A stretch of DNA of 64,000 nt, taken from Margaritifera margaritifera. Its lineage: Eukaryota; Mollusca; Bivalvia; Unionida; Margaritiferidae. How positions within the stretch are numbered: position 1 is the stretch's first letter; every line of letters starts with the position of its first letter. Below are positions 25,139 to 38,775 of the stretch, one piece after another. The translations under genes were made by a program, and so were the position numbers. Location: the NCBI GenBank assembly GCA_029931535.1, contig JAQPZY010001660.1, positions 6,456,001 through 6,520,000 of the forward strand, written 5' to 3'. The notes below the pieces were generated by a model, which worked only from the letters and a program-made list of their open reading frames with translations, was not told the origin of the DNA and did no database searches.

Positions 25139-28100
25139 GGATCTTTAAATTTCCCCAAGTGCAATGGGACATTGATGTATTTCACAGGCAAATGAATGAA
25201 TCTACTGTTTGCAATATATATTCCTAAATAAAACTGTTTTTACCCCTCCATAGGTCTCACCAGGAAACCATAAGTTTATCCCTATGATTTGCTACTGATT
25301 TCCCCACAGAACGTATATACACAATCTTTCTATCACCAATCATGATGTTGCCACATTTGCATTTTAGTAAATCCACTCACTTAGAGTGCATCAGTTTGAC
25401 AAAAGCATTATCTTTGTTTTGTTGATATAAATGACTGTTTTGATTCCCTTCAACTTCCTGACTGCCCACATGGGATCAAAGTCTTGTGTATTAACACCAA
25501 CAAGATTTATTCTCATAAGTTTGTCCAGAGTGTCAACACTCAGCCTGCAATGCAGATTTGTTTTGATCAAATTCTGGTGCAAAAATCCATGCTTATACTT
25601 CAGACTTTACTCAGGACCTGGGAAATTGTCATCAAATGAATCACATTTTGGTTAAAGCCCTTTCACTGAAACTAGTTTTATCAGTATGTATGAATTACTG
25701 ACAGTCCTCTATAATTGTTACACATAATGTACTTGAGAATCCTCTAGTCCTTGTTCACTTCATTGGCACTGATGACTGAGTCACCGTTTTCTCTTGGTTG
25801 ACTGTAATGAGCTATCAAAGTGTCTATGTGTTCATTACAAAAATGTGGCATGTCACTAACATTTTCAGGAAAAGAGTTAGGCTCAAACATAGTGAATGCA
25901 TTAAAAATCTCATGGTCCAGGAATCTATCACATATGTTTGCATGAATAATCCGTGCACACTGTATTGCTTTGGCTGGCAAGTCCTTGTCATGTGACAAAA
26001 CAATTCAGTTCTATCCCTTTGACAATGCCACTATCGCACATGGCTGTAAGAAACTCATTGCAGAGGGGCCCAAAGTCAGTTGTATCTCCTATGTATTCAG
26101 CTTTCAGCTATGTCAGAAATCTATCAACATGTTCCTTCATGGTAATGAATGGCAAATCTCTTGTCTGCAAACACCAGCTAAGGGTATTTATTTTTCCAAA
26201 TATGACTCATAGAAAGTGCAGCAAAAACATGAATTTGCATGCTGTCATATTATATTCCAATGAATTTGCCATAATGTCTCTGTCAGCCTAGGTATGAAAA
26301 GAGTTAAGGATGCTTTATCTAACAATGTGACCAGCTTGCTGTCCTCAGCTGTATTTTTAGTTTTCACTGATCTTACATGGTCACTGATTGCAGCATTGCT
26401 CCATTAAATGTCAATTTCCTAAAGTTTGTAGATCCAGGTGATTCAAAGTTGTTTTATTCATGATGCTTTTGTCAAGAGTTAAAAAAAACAGCACTGAGAT
26501 TGCTGATGTACCTCAGCCAAGGGAATATTTCTATCTACCTTCTATTAAAAGCTCAAGGTTTTAGTCTGGTTGCAGTTTTCATCATTATCAAGCTTATGCT
26601 TTGACATGGTGAGTAGTGCTCTTTCCAACAGTAAAACTAATTCTTATTACTCTTTCATCTAGACATATATAAGCCTAGCAATAATGAAAAAAAAAACAAC
26701 AACAAAAAACCCAATCTATACTGAGAAGCTGACCTTTGAAACTCACTGCACTATTGCTCACTGAAGGATTAAGTTGACCTTCTCTGCCCCTATTAAACCA
26801 GCTAACTGTTAGCATTATAGTCCTCAGGCAGTTGAGCTGTAACAAGCTTAGTCATTGACACTTCTATTACTTGTCCAAGAAAGAAACAATGTGTACCTAG
26901 TCACTTTCAAATTAAGTTTAGTAAGCGACACCTTTCTTGATTGTTCAACAAAGAAACAATCTGTCAACTAGACATAGTGACTTTTAAATTTTACTTTGTT
27001 AAGACGTTTATTTGACAGTTTGATGAATAAACAATAAAAGACAAATTAATATAATGATGTTTTGGAATGTCTATGACTGATGTCTGGTTGCTCAGAACAT
27101 GTGCCAGTCGAAACCTTTCAACTGCCAGACATGTCTGGCAAATAGAGAGATTTTAGGAAGCCTGATATGCATATTTGTAAAATTAAACATGGTTTGCAAT
27201 AATGAAAATTTGTAATTAACAGCTGCTTTGAGGCTAAATTTCACTTAATAAAATCTAAGCACAAGATAGGAATTCAATTCATTTTGTGTAATTATGTTAA
27301 AATGGATACCATATATACTCACATATAATCCAATACCAACTGCAATCTGCATAGACCCAGATTTGCCATCGCATAATGCGCCCTCAGATCAGGGTCTATA
27401 CAGTTTGTAAGGACTAATCAGTAGAACAAACAACACTGACCCTGATCTTTCGACGCATCATGCGACAACAGATCAGGGTCTATGTTGTTTGCATTTGGAC
27501 TGGGATTATACGTGAGTATATACAGTAATCTGTGGGCACAAAACAATTCAGTCAGTTGTGTTTTTCTACCTTGGTCTCATATATAATGTTCTTGTCATTA
27601 CTCTCAGATAACTCTTTTAGCAGTTTCATTTCCATTGCAGCTCTCTCCTGAAACAAAAATAATATTATTATTTACCCATTTAACTTTACATGGTTGATCT
27701 GGCTTTTGATACTAATGTTCAATCTGGATTTACATATCACACACCTAGATTGGAACTACTTTAGTGTCTTCCCTCTATTTTTAGATGCAGTGAATTAAAC
27801 TTCTCTAAATCCCAATTTGTTTTGAATTTCATTCATACTCTAAAGCTAAAAATATTTCAAAAGTGTAAAAGAAGGGGTATGTAATAAATACATAACCACA
27901 TTCATGTTTTGTTTGGGGGAAAGAACTCCTTTAATATGGCTTATGAATATGTCTTGGCCGAACGGCCTTGACATATCCCTACACCATATCAAACTCATTC
28001 TTTCTGCTAACAAGGAACAAAACATGTATGTAGTCATGTATATGTATCAACATGATTTCTTGTTTGTTGTAGTTATCTTGCTTTATAATATTAACAATAA

Positions 28101-31100
28101 TAACATTCAATTAGTAGTAGTAGTGCCCTTGACATGACATGGTTGATGCCATAAATGTGAATTTTAGCACTTACATTCAAATATTGCAAAAAACTCCATA
28201 AAATTAGTATACAAGGTGTTTAACTATATCTAATTAGTTTATTCATTGCTGAAAAATATTTTTTTTTACACCCTCTAAATCATTTATGAGTGACCTTTTT
28301 TCCAAGTGTTTCTAAGTTTGTTCATTTCTGAAAGTTCATCCATGGTTTGTGCCCCTGACATAAAGACAATGTGATGTAAAATTGGAATGTGACAATTACG
28401 CCAAGGTGTAGAAACTGCTCATTTATGGTGTCTCTGTATTATTATTAATTGCATCTGTAATAAATTTTATTGCTTTGAAAAGCAAATTCACTGCAATAAG
28501 ACATTCATAAATAATGATGATAAACATAATAAAATTTTCTCTGGATTTATTTTTTCTAACAAGATATAAGAAGTACATGTCATGGTAACCAAGTTTTTAC
28601 ATTGCCTTTGCTGTCTCAGAAATCTCTGACTTGGGTTTCCTGCTAATAGAAAGGTAAAGAAAGCCACCATGTGAACAGTAGCCTTGGTTTTAACAGCTAA
28701 GGATGTCTGCTTTTATAAAGTCAATGTTGACTGTACAGCTCTAATATGATGTGATCATAATCATAACATCACTGATATGATGTCACTTGTTACCTAAGCA
28801 TATTGTAGCACTATGAACACTGGAAGAGACTGTACACAAAATGATGTGACTCTGAATTCTGTCTTTAATTAAATAAAGGAAAAAAAAATGTCTGCACAAT
28901 TATAAATAATCATAATAACAGTATTGTGAAAGAAAGTAAATTTTTAGTAAATTATGTTTCTCTGAGCAAACTTACCTAATCACATTAACTTTAGGAAATA
29001 AACTCCACTACCCCTTGAATCAAGCAATCCCAGAAAGATGAAAGAAAATGTAGTCTTTTGCATCTATATAACATATAGATTCATCAACTAGATGTTTACC
29101 AGTTTAAGCTTGCAAATGGGGATGCTCACATTTGCTGGAAGGGATGAGAGGGTTTAATAGTAATGTACCTGGGTAAATATTCTCAGAGAAACATAATTTC
29201 CTAAAACATTTACTTTCTCCGTCGAATACATTCCCCTATGACATTAACGTAAGGAGAATAGGTAATAGGAGGAGGAAATACATAATGCAGCAGCATCCTA
29301 CCTCTCCCATGAGCACCCTTTGAGGGAAGAATAGCTGGATTCCCTATATGAAGGAAAAACTGCTCTTCTTGCATGAGGACAGCACAACCAACAGTCACTT
29401 AACCTGTGATAACAGTACCTGGATAACAGAAAAGAACAACTTTTCCTTACCAAGCAAATAATTCCAGGTGAATCCAGCAAGAGTACTGAATCCTTGCCCA
29501 TGAGGAGGTTGTGAAATGTCAAATCGATCTGGTGGTCATCTGGACTGCAGCCACTGGACCCACCAGTTTCAAATGTCTCCGTGAAGCTAATCATGTTGAT
29601 AAAAGCTTAGGAAGGTTGACTGTGCATGCCAGCCAATGGCTTCTATTATGTCAAGGACTGAAACATGAGGCTTGCCGAGATTGCTCAAATCTCATGAGCT
29701 GAGATCTTCATCAGACATACCTCATCTGTTGAAATCTCTGAGTAGCCCAAGCATATTACCCAATTAAGCCATAATGCTAGGGCTCGAGGGGTTATATCAT
29801 CCTTCGTGGCCTTCAGAAAGAGACATTGTCAGGCCCTATGAGCCTTCTACATGCATTTCAAGTAGAGCTTGAGAGTATAAACCAGGTCTTGCATCACTGT
29901 CTCTCTCAACATGTCAACTGAGGAGAGGGAATGGATTACCACTCTATGTCTGCTGACAGCAATCTATTCTTAGCTACAAATCCTGGATGCATCATTAGGA
30001 TCATGGGACCATCTGATCTGAACTGGAAATAGTTTGGGTCCACTGAAAGGGCATGCAACTTGCTCACTCTGTATGCTGAAGCTAGAGCTCTCAGAAAACA
30101 CTTTTTGTACGATAGCAGCTTCTGTAAGGTTCTGGTTAAAGACCTGAACTGATCTCAACTGAGCCATGTCAAAACCGAAGACAGATTCCATTTAGGAAAC
30201 AAGGTGAGATTTTGGTCTTTTCAAGTCAAAATTGGCTAGCAGGTCTAATAGATCCTTATCATGACCAATACCCCCTTCTACCATGATGCCTGAATGTGTC
30301 AAACATCATGAAGCGGTAGCCTTCGATTGCAACAGGTTGGGCCTTTGTGGCATTTTCCTGGGGATGTCTATTGCTAGATCAAGCAGATTGTTCACCAGGA
30401 CTTGACCCACCTATGATGGCTTACATGAATCAATGACTCCCCAAACCCTCCCAACTGACAGAAAGTGCATCCATTGCCCATGCTTCTTGGTCCAAGACTG
30501 GGGAGGCGAAGGTGTGCAGTTTGTGATTCCTCGTCGCAAAATGGTCTGTCATTGGATGCGCTCAAAGCTCACAAAATCCAATGAAAGACCAATAGATAGA
30601 TGGACCATGTATGTGAAGGGTTTGTCCACTTCTTGACAGTGAGTCAGCCAGGGCATTGAGCCTGATCTGGAACACTTAATTTTCAGCTGGGAGCACCAGT
30701 GCATAAAGTCCCAAATGCGAACACATAGGTCGGGTGACTTGTTTGAAAAGGTAGGTCACCACCAAGTTGTCCTCCATGATGAGAACAGCCTTTCCATAAT
30801 GTTGATCTTGCCAGAAATGAAATGCACTTACTACAACCTTTAGTTCTTGAAAGTTGATGTGAAGACATAACTCCTCTGGCCCCCATTTGCTACTGACCAT
30901 GGTAAAGCTGGGCAACAAGTGGGCTCCCCAACTGTATGAACTGGCAACTGTGCAAATGATAACTTCCGGCTGGTGATTTTCCAGCAGAATTCCTGCTGTG
31001 AGTCATTGTTTGTTGCATCACTGATGCAGGAATGATACTATTTTGGTTGAGATCACAATTCATTGATCAAGCTGACTGGAAAAGGAGTGCTACTGGGAGA

Positions 31101-34100
31101 TCAGGGCCATCTGCAATGGGCACATAAAAGGATGGCAAGATCAAATCTGCTGCCACATTGAGCGAACTGAGGAGTTGCAGAAACTCTCTCACTGAAATGG
31201 ACTCTGTTGGAAATTGACTCTGCAAGCTCGATAATTTGTGCCATGCATACACGAAGAGGATTGAGATTGGTAAAAAAAACTCAATGCCAGGTGGACAAAA
31301 TTCTGGGATGGGTTGAGATCTGTCTTGTCCTAGTCCACTAGATACCATAACTGACTCAAAGGGAAAGAATATTGTTTCTCCCCTTCACCAAAGATGAGCT
31401 TACCATGTGTTTTTGGAGGATGTCATCAAGTTACATCACAGTTGCTGTTGACAAGGTTGATGGAAGGAACACGACGATGCAGCTGATGACTTTAGTGAAT
31501 GCCCATAGACCAATATTAAAGACTGAAATTAGAGTGCACCAAATTGGTATACTGTTCCTTGGAATCTGAACCAAAGGAACTTGTGTGAAGGTGGGTGGAT
31601 AGGGATGCGAAAAATATGCATTGGTTAGGTCTAGACTGACTACAAATTTGTCCCTTTTATGAAATGCCTGACTGACCATGCCATCTCCATTTTGAACCTT
31701 GGCATGGCTATGTACTTGTTGAACCAGCTGAGGTCTATGACTGGACTGAGTTTTCAGATGGTTTTGGGCATTAAAAACAGCCTGAAGTAAAACCCCAGAG
31801 AATTCAGTTTGTGAAATCTCTCCACCACCTGCTTGTCAAGTAACAACCTGATCTCCTTATGCGAACTTCCCACCTTCTCCAGATTGGACAGCATGTCTGT
31901 CATGGAAGGGGAAGACAAAATTGGAGGGGTCTGGATAAACTAAATCCAAAGCCCCTCTAAAACATCTTGGCTCACCCATTCATTTTGTGGAAACAGGTTG
32001 ATCCAAAACTGTAGAAAATGAAGGAGTCTGGCACCAACTGGCAGGTTGTCTGCACAGCCTGTGGGCAGATGGGGTGGCAAGTCAGCGATGGCTGTCTGGA
32101 GGCTGGGGGATGGGAAAAGCTTGCTTCCTATCCCCTTTATTGAACTGCATCCAGAACTGAGGAGCCTGTTGCCGGCTGAGGTCAAAGCTGTAGCTGTTGT
32201 GCAGTGTTCAGCTTTTTATATTAATTTGATGTTGATCAATGCAGCTGAGACTGGATTGACCTGAATGCCGGTGCAAGCAACAAGGTATGCCGGAGAGGCA
32301 GTTATTGTGTTGTATGCTTCAGTACTCTCCCTGTTCTACCACCAAACTATAATGGTCTTTCCAGGATTTGCTGTATTCGAGAGGTAATAGAGTGTATTTT
32401 CTAACATCAATGTGATCAGGGAATGTATTTGACAGAGAAATGATAAAGTCAATGAAAAGTATATGGGACCCTGGGAAATCTTTAGCGATTTACAACCTGC
32501 TGTAAATCAGCCATGTACACTTTCTTTCATGGAAAACCAATGTGATCTCAATAACTGTGACATACTCACAAAATTAGTATGTATTCTGTATCTTTGACAT
32601 TACATGAGATGTATAATATTATTAATAAAAAGCAAACAAGACTTAAAAGAAGCTGTGTATTGACAGTGGGAGTTACCTCTTCACATCCCTGCAGAGTGTG
32701 TCCACCACAAAATGTAGTTCATTTATGCCCAATCTTGTTGCAAATTGTTAATTTGCTTCTTTTTGGAAACTTTTATTTTTGTTCATATTGATTAAATAAA
32801 TAAAAGATAGTCTTGCGATTCAAATGCAAAAGTTGGTTTAAATAAAGAAACAAGCACTGTATGGCTACAGTAGCATTTTGAACAGTGAAAGTGTGGACAT
32901 TTGTATAGCCTGATCCCCGGTGAGTACAAACTGAATGGGGAAAAGTCCAAATGAAATGATGAACAAATATAAGGTAATTAAAACATTTAATTTTATTTAC
33001 AGCTGTTCCAAGTCATTATTATTCTCGACTTGCCGTTGCTACTGACCATAAGATTCATCATTTTATCCTCCGATATCTTTCGCTATATATCTCACAGCTG
33101 GTGGGTTTGTCTGTCAGTTTTACCATCACTGATTCAGAGAGAGCAAGAAAGAGACATATCAGAGAGAGATCAAGATCTGGATCAATGGAGGTAAAACTGA
33201 CAGGTCATGACTGACCAACATAGAGAGATGGACAGAGAGAGAAATATCATCAGGTATGTAAAAGTCTTTTTAAGAATCTTGTTTATAGTTTTTTTTAAAA
33301 AATCAAAAATAAATTGCAGCATATGTGTGCCACTTAGTCAACTAAATTCCTGTATGGCCCTTGTCTTGCCAGGCTTTTGCAACTTTGTATTATTGGTATC
33401 GTGTAACATTGTAGATAAATCCCACGGAATTTGTACACATACCATTATAATGACTCAGGTTCTTGTAGGTTACTTGGTGTAACTTAATGTTGAAGGTTTT
33501 CATTCAGGTTAAATTTTTCTCTCTCACTCCAGATTTCCACATATGTTTTCCTTTACTTATGGCATGAGAGAAAAGAGAGAGTGTGCAGGAAAGCAGACAG
33601 GATTTGGATCAAGTTGTAATGTGTTCTGTTCATTTAGAAAATGTACATTAAACAGTGAATATTTATATTTTTTCTCATTATTTTCCTATTTTATAAATTA
33701 CTAATAACTTGAAATTCATCACTTTGTCTACAGAATGCAGAAGAAAAGGTCTACTGCTGAAACAGAAATTATATGTGTATTCATACACCATGGGTCAATC
33801 ACAAGTTTATATACTCACAGTGTATTCGTATATTAAATTGCTATATACCAACACTGCTAAAGCCATGTTAATTTTAATGCATCTGGTATATATATATATG
33901 AAGTAACCAATGATTACTAGAATGACAACAACTACAACCTTGAAAACAACCACAAAATATTAATTACAGATGATTTTACCTCTCTTTCTCTCCGAATGTC
34001 ACTTTGATGAACATTTGTTGATTCTGACAGCTCATGCTTTAATTTGTTCATCAGTACCATATAATCATTATTCTTTTGTTCAGCCAAGGCTAGCTCAGAT

Positions 34101-34742
34101 TCACTCATGGCAAGTCTGAAAAATCAGTGACCACATCAATGTCAGTGATTAGAATAAAGGTGTAAAATATGTGGTTGTTACATAAAAAAGCCACTCTTAC
34201 ACAATATGAGGCAAAATTTCTAAATGAAACATGAACTAAACAAAGAACCTCTTAAAAAATAATTAATAATATTAAAAAGGAACGAACACAGCTGACTGCT
34301 TTGTTATGACATCACGTGAATGCTGACATTGATTTCGTGCAATACTATGGAGATTTTTCATACTGCAACATCTGCATGTTCTTAGACTGTGTAAGGGAAA
34401 CAATACTATCTTGTACCAATTATGCACTAATTTTATCCAGTAAATTTCCTTTCTTTCTTTGTCAAAAATAATTATTCCTTTATTCCAAGCAATTAAACTG
34501 GTTTCACAATATGTATTCACTATTGTGAAATAGAGACTAGGATCAGGCAGTTCATGCAATGCTCAACTCTGTTCTGATTTTACATGCTATCAAACATCCA
34601 GTTGATGAAAAATGTCAACACCTCCACTATCACAAATATGATATTGATATGCATAACCATATGAGCTTTCTTCACTTCAAGAGTGGTAAATTGCACCACT
34701 CAAGTGTGCTGACTATTTGCTTTCATATATTTAACCTAATGG

Positions 34743-34835
<93 letters not shown>

Positions 34836-37800
34836 ATTCTCATCAAAACAAAGTAAAAAGGCAATAATTGACATTCAATTATCTGAGGTATAATCAAACT
34901 TCCATTGATAACCATGTTCAAGTGGGATGGCTCAGGGTCTGCCCAATAAAAGATGAAAACACAAAAAATTTACTTGGCTGCAAGAGAATTGAAGGAAGAT
35001 TTTCTTTCCTCAAGAGTTTCTTGCAACTGACTTATCTTCTGGTTGGTAGACCTAAAAAAAAAAAAAGATTCTGTCAAAGAAGCTTGCAAGAAAATAATTT
35101 TTTATTAATGGCTTGATGATAAAGAGGATAAAATTAAATATGATTGTTACAATTATAACAGTACCATACTGTTTGTAGTACTTTGTGCACTAGTATGAAT
35201 ATTTTTAGGGTGTACATATAATTGTAGGTAATAATATTGATCACAATTTTCAGTTATTCTAAGTACAAGCCTTAATTTGAACATAAATTTATCTGTAAGA
35301 AAAACTTCAAGGACAAAAAAGAATTGTGATTTGTATGGCTTGATGGTGTATGAAAAATTACAGACAATAGAATATGTAGATCTTTACAGACTCACAGCCT
35401 TCTCTGACATGTTATGTGCACAAGGCTTTGGTGACATAAATGTACATGATATGGACACATGAGACTGATATAGGGATTAGAAACCATTTGACTTACACAG
35501 ACATACAAGTCAATGCTAACATACTTGGTCAAGCAATTTTTTAAAATAAGTCATAAAGTTTTACTCCCTAATATTTATATTCTCAGTCTCTCATGTGCTG
35601 GCTACTACATAAAATCTTATTGCAATTGTAATCTTATGTCATATGGCTACTACATAAAATCTTATTGTAATCTTATATCATATGGCTACTACATAAAAAT
35701 CTTATTGCAATTGTAATCTTATATCATATGGCTACTACATAAAAATCTTATTGCAAGAGTGATCTTATGTCACATGGCTACTACATAAAATCTTATTGCA
35801 ATTGTGATCTTATGTCACACGGCTACTACATAAAATCTTATTGCAATTGTAATCTTATATCATATGGCTACTACATAAAAATCTTATTGCAATTGTGATC
35901 TTATATCACATGGCTACTACATAAAATCTTATTGCAATTGTAATCTTATGTCATATGGCTACTACATAAAATCTTATTGCAATTGTAATCTTATGTCATA
36001 TGGCTACTACATAAAAATCTTATTGCAATTGTAATCTTATATCATATGGCTACTACATAAAAATCTTATTGCAATTGTGATCTTATGTCACATGGCTACT
36101 ACATAAAATCTTATTGCAATTGTAATCTTATATCATATGGCTACTACATAAAAATCTTATTGCAATTGTAATCTTATATCATATGCAGTTTCAACAAAGA
36201 GAGCAACTCTGTGTCATTTTATTTCATCTGACACTACCAGAACATTCTAACAATCATAAAAAAATTTGGTATGCAATCCAGCAGACATGCCATCACCCTC
36301 ATTCAAACTTTGATATACTATCAACTGAATATTATGAGTACAAAGCAAGACAAATTAATATATGTTTTATGATTAAAATACTGGGTGTAAACTTATCTCT
36401 ATACTGGCAGATCACATTTGAATGATTACAAACTTTTGTAAGGGTCTGAAACAGCAACTATAGATACTGGCATATAAGTGTTGGAGGAAAAAAAAGCAAG
36501 GTTAAACTTATGAACAATTTCAATTTTGTTGATCACTAAAGAAGAGAATTAAATCAGTTTTAGCTACTTAATACTAACATACCTCTTGGATTTTCTCAAT
36601 AATTCTTCTTGTGTGTCAATAGTATCCATCAAATCATTTACCTGTCAGAAATTACAATGGTATCCATCAAATCATTTACCTGTCAGAAATTACAATGGTA
36701 TCCATCAATTCATTTACCTGTCAGAAATTACAATGGTATCCATCAATTCATTTACCTGTCAGAAATTACAATGGTATCCATCAATTCATTCACCTCATAG
36801 AAATTAGGACATGATTGTCAGAGTTATCCCCTCCATAATTGATGAGTAATCAATATCTGATCTAACTTTTAAAATACATTTCAGAAATGTGTTTGAAATG
36901 CAATCTAATGACTGAAACAGGGAGATAGAAGAAACTTGAAAGAAACGGTCGCATATGACCAATTTTGTCAACAACAAAATATTCAATTGTTTGAAGATGA
37001 ATTTCATTTTGTCTGCATTTGCCTTAGTTACCAGGAATTAAGACAGAAATATATTAAAGAGACTTACTATGTTTCCCTACAGAAGAAAAGTTCCAGACCA
37101 ATGAAATTATGACATGTTCACTTTCAAACTATTTGTATCATGCTTTTTCTTTACAAGTTACATTAATTAAATAGACTCCTTAAATACATGTAAATGAATA
37201 AACTGTATACGTCTTGAAATGTATGTAAAGATATGCAGTATATTAATATAAACAATGTCAGATTTATCTATGCAGAATATTGTATGTAAGTAATACGATG
37301 GGTAAACTTACAACAACTTTGTTCTTTTGAATTAATATGTATATTATCAATTGCTCTTCTGGAGTTAACCCTGTTTATGATATTCTTTATTTGATTAGTA
37401 AATTATCACTATAGTACACTGGGTCATGAATAAAAGTCAGATTTTTTTTAGCATTCCGATTTCCATCAAGAGTCTTAGTCTTAGGGAAAAATGGAGAGTC
37501 CCAAGCAGACTTTCATGCATTCAAGGAGTCATGGGCATTATCTATGGGGTCAAAGAGAAACCCTTACAGTACCAAATTACTTCTGATAAAGCTGAAAACT
37601 CCTCTTTGCAAGTGTTGTATACTTTTGGCACTCTTTTAACATCAAGTTACACTGTGTTGCATCAGTATCATGTGGAAGATGAATACAAAACACTCCTATA
37701 TGACCTATTAACATAATTTCATTCTGCATTGTTGACCAATCAAATAAAAGGATTCTATTACAAACTTTATTAATCCCCATAGGTAGCACTGGAGGATATT

Positions 37801-38696
37801 TTTCATACTGTTGATGTGTTAACATGTTCATTTATCTGTCTGCCTGTCCATCAAGAAAAGCTTTCTCCCTTAATATCATAGGGCAGAATAAAATTTGGTA
37901 ACATACTTGTCCGCATAATTATAAGGCACAACCTGAACAATACTTTTGGTTTCATCTCAAGGGGTCATTGAAATGAGTCAAGAAGTCAAATTTGTGCAAA
38001 ATTTAAATTTCAAAGACATTTTGGGATATTTTAATTGGAAACTGTGAATGCAATCATGCAGAAAAGACACACAGCATATGTGAATGGCTTTTGGGATATT
38101 ATTTCTTTGTCATAGTCCAAATGACAAAGTGGGTTCATTATTATCTTTAAAACTGATGGCCAGCTTTGGAAGAAATTTCATTATATTTTTCCTTTCACAA
38201 ATAATGTACATGTATTTATTTATGACTAAATGCAGTGAATTTTCTCCCATCCCCTTTTTTGCTAAAACCAATGAAAGATTGTAATAAATAGAAGTTCATG
38301 ACATTGTAACTTATACCCTGACATTTGAAATGCAAGTGGAGATCAGTAAGTTTCTACAGTTGCTCTTCTTTTGGATTTGTACATAACCAAGGAAATGAAT
38401 TGCTTATATTAGTTTCAATATTTAGGTTTCAAACAAAAAATTATTTTTAAAAACATGTAAGTACAAGGAATATTATTTCTTTTTCACCTGCATAGGTTTT
38501 GCCATTTTTAAATATCCATTTTTTTAAATATAAAATCTTTTGGAAACCTGTCACAATAGATCAGTTGGATCAATGTTTGCATCCTAAAGTTCCCAGCAAG
38601 ACTGAACTCCTGGACTTGTACATTTTAATTTTGAATATGAAATTCCAACTCATGCTCAAAGTCTGGTAATTATCTTCTGAATTACTGTAAGTCAGA

Positions 38697-38775
<79 letters not shown>

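Larger units (their letters stand above)
28930..32445 (-). mobile_element. DIRS-type retrotransposon remnant, copy 2 (RT, RNase H, YR, terminal repeats)
   Basis: In minus order: a high-end terminal repeat (about 32345-32440), RT leader (32260-31940), RT (31940-31067), RNase H (30918-30676), tyrosine recombinase (about 30470-29585), and a low-end inverted terminal region (29260-28930). The gag seen in copies 1 and 3 is missing, an internal deletion. The high end catcaatgtgatcagggaat and, inverted, the low end cgttaatgtcataggggaat show terminal inverted repeats as expected for DIRS1-like elements. Frameshifts throughout. Confidence 0.85.
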
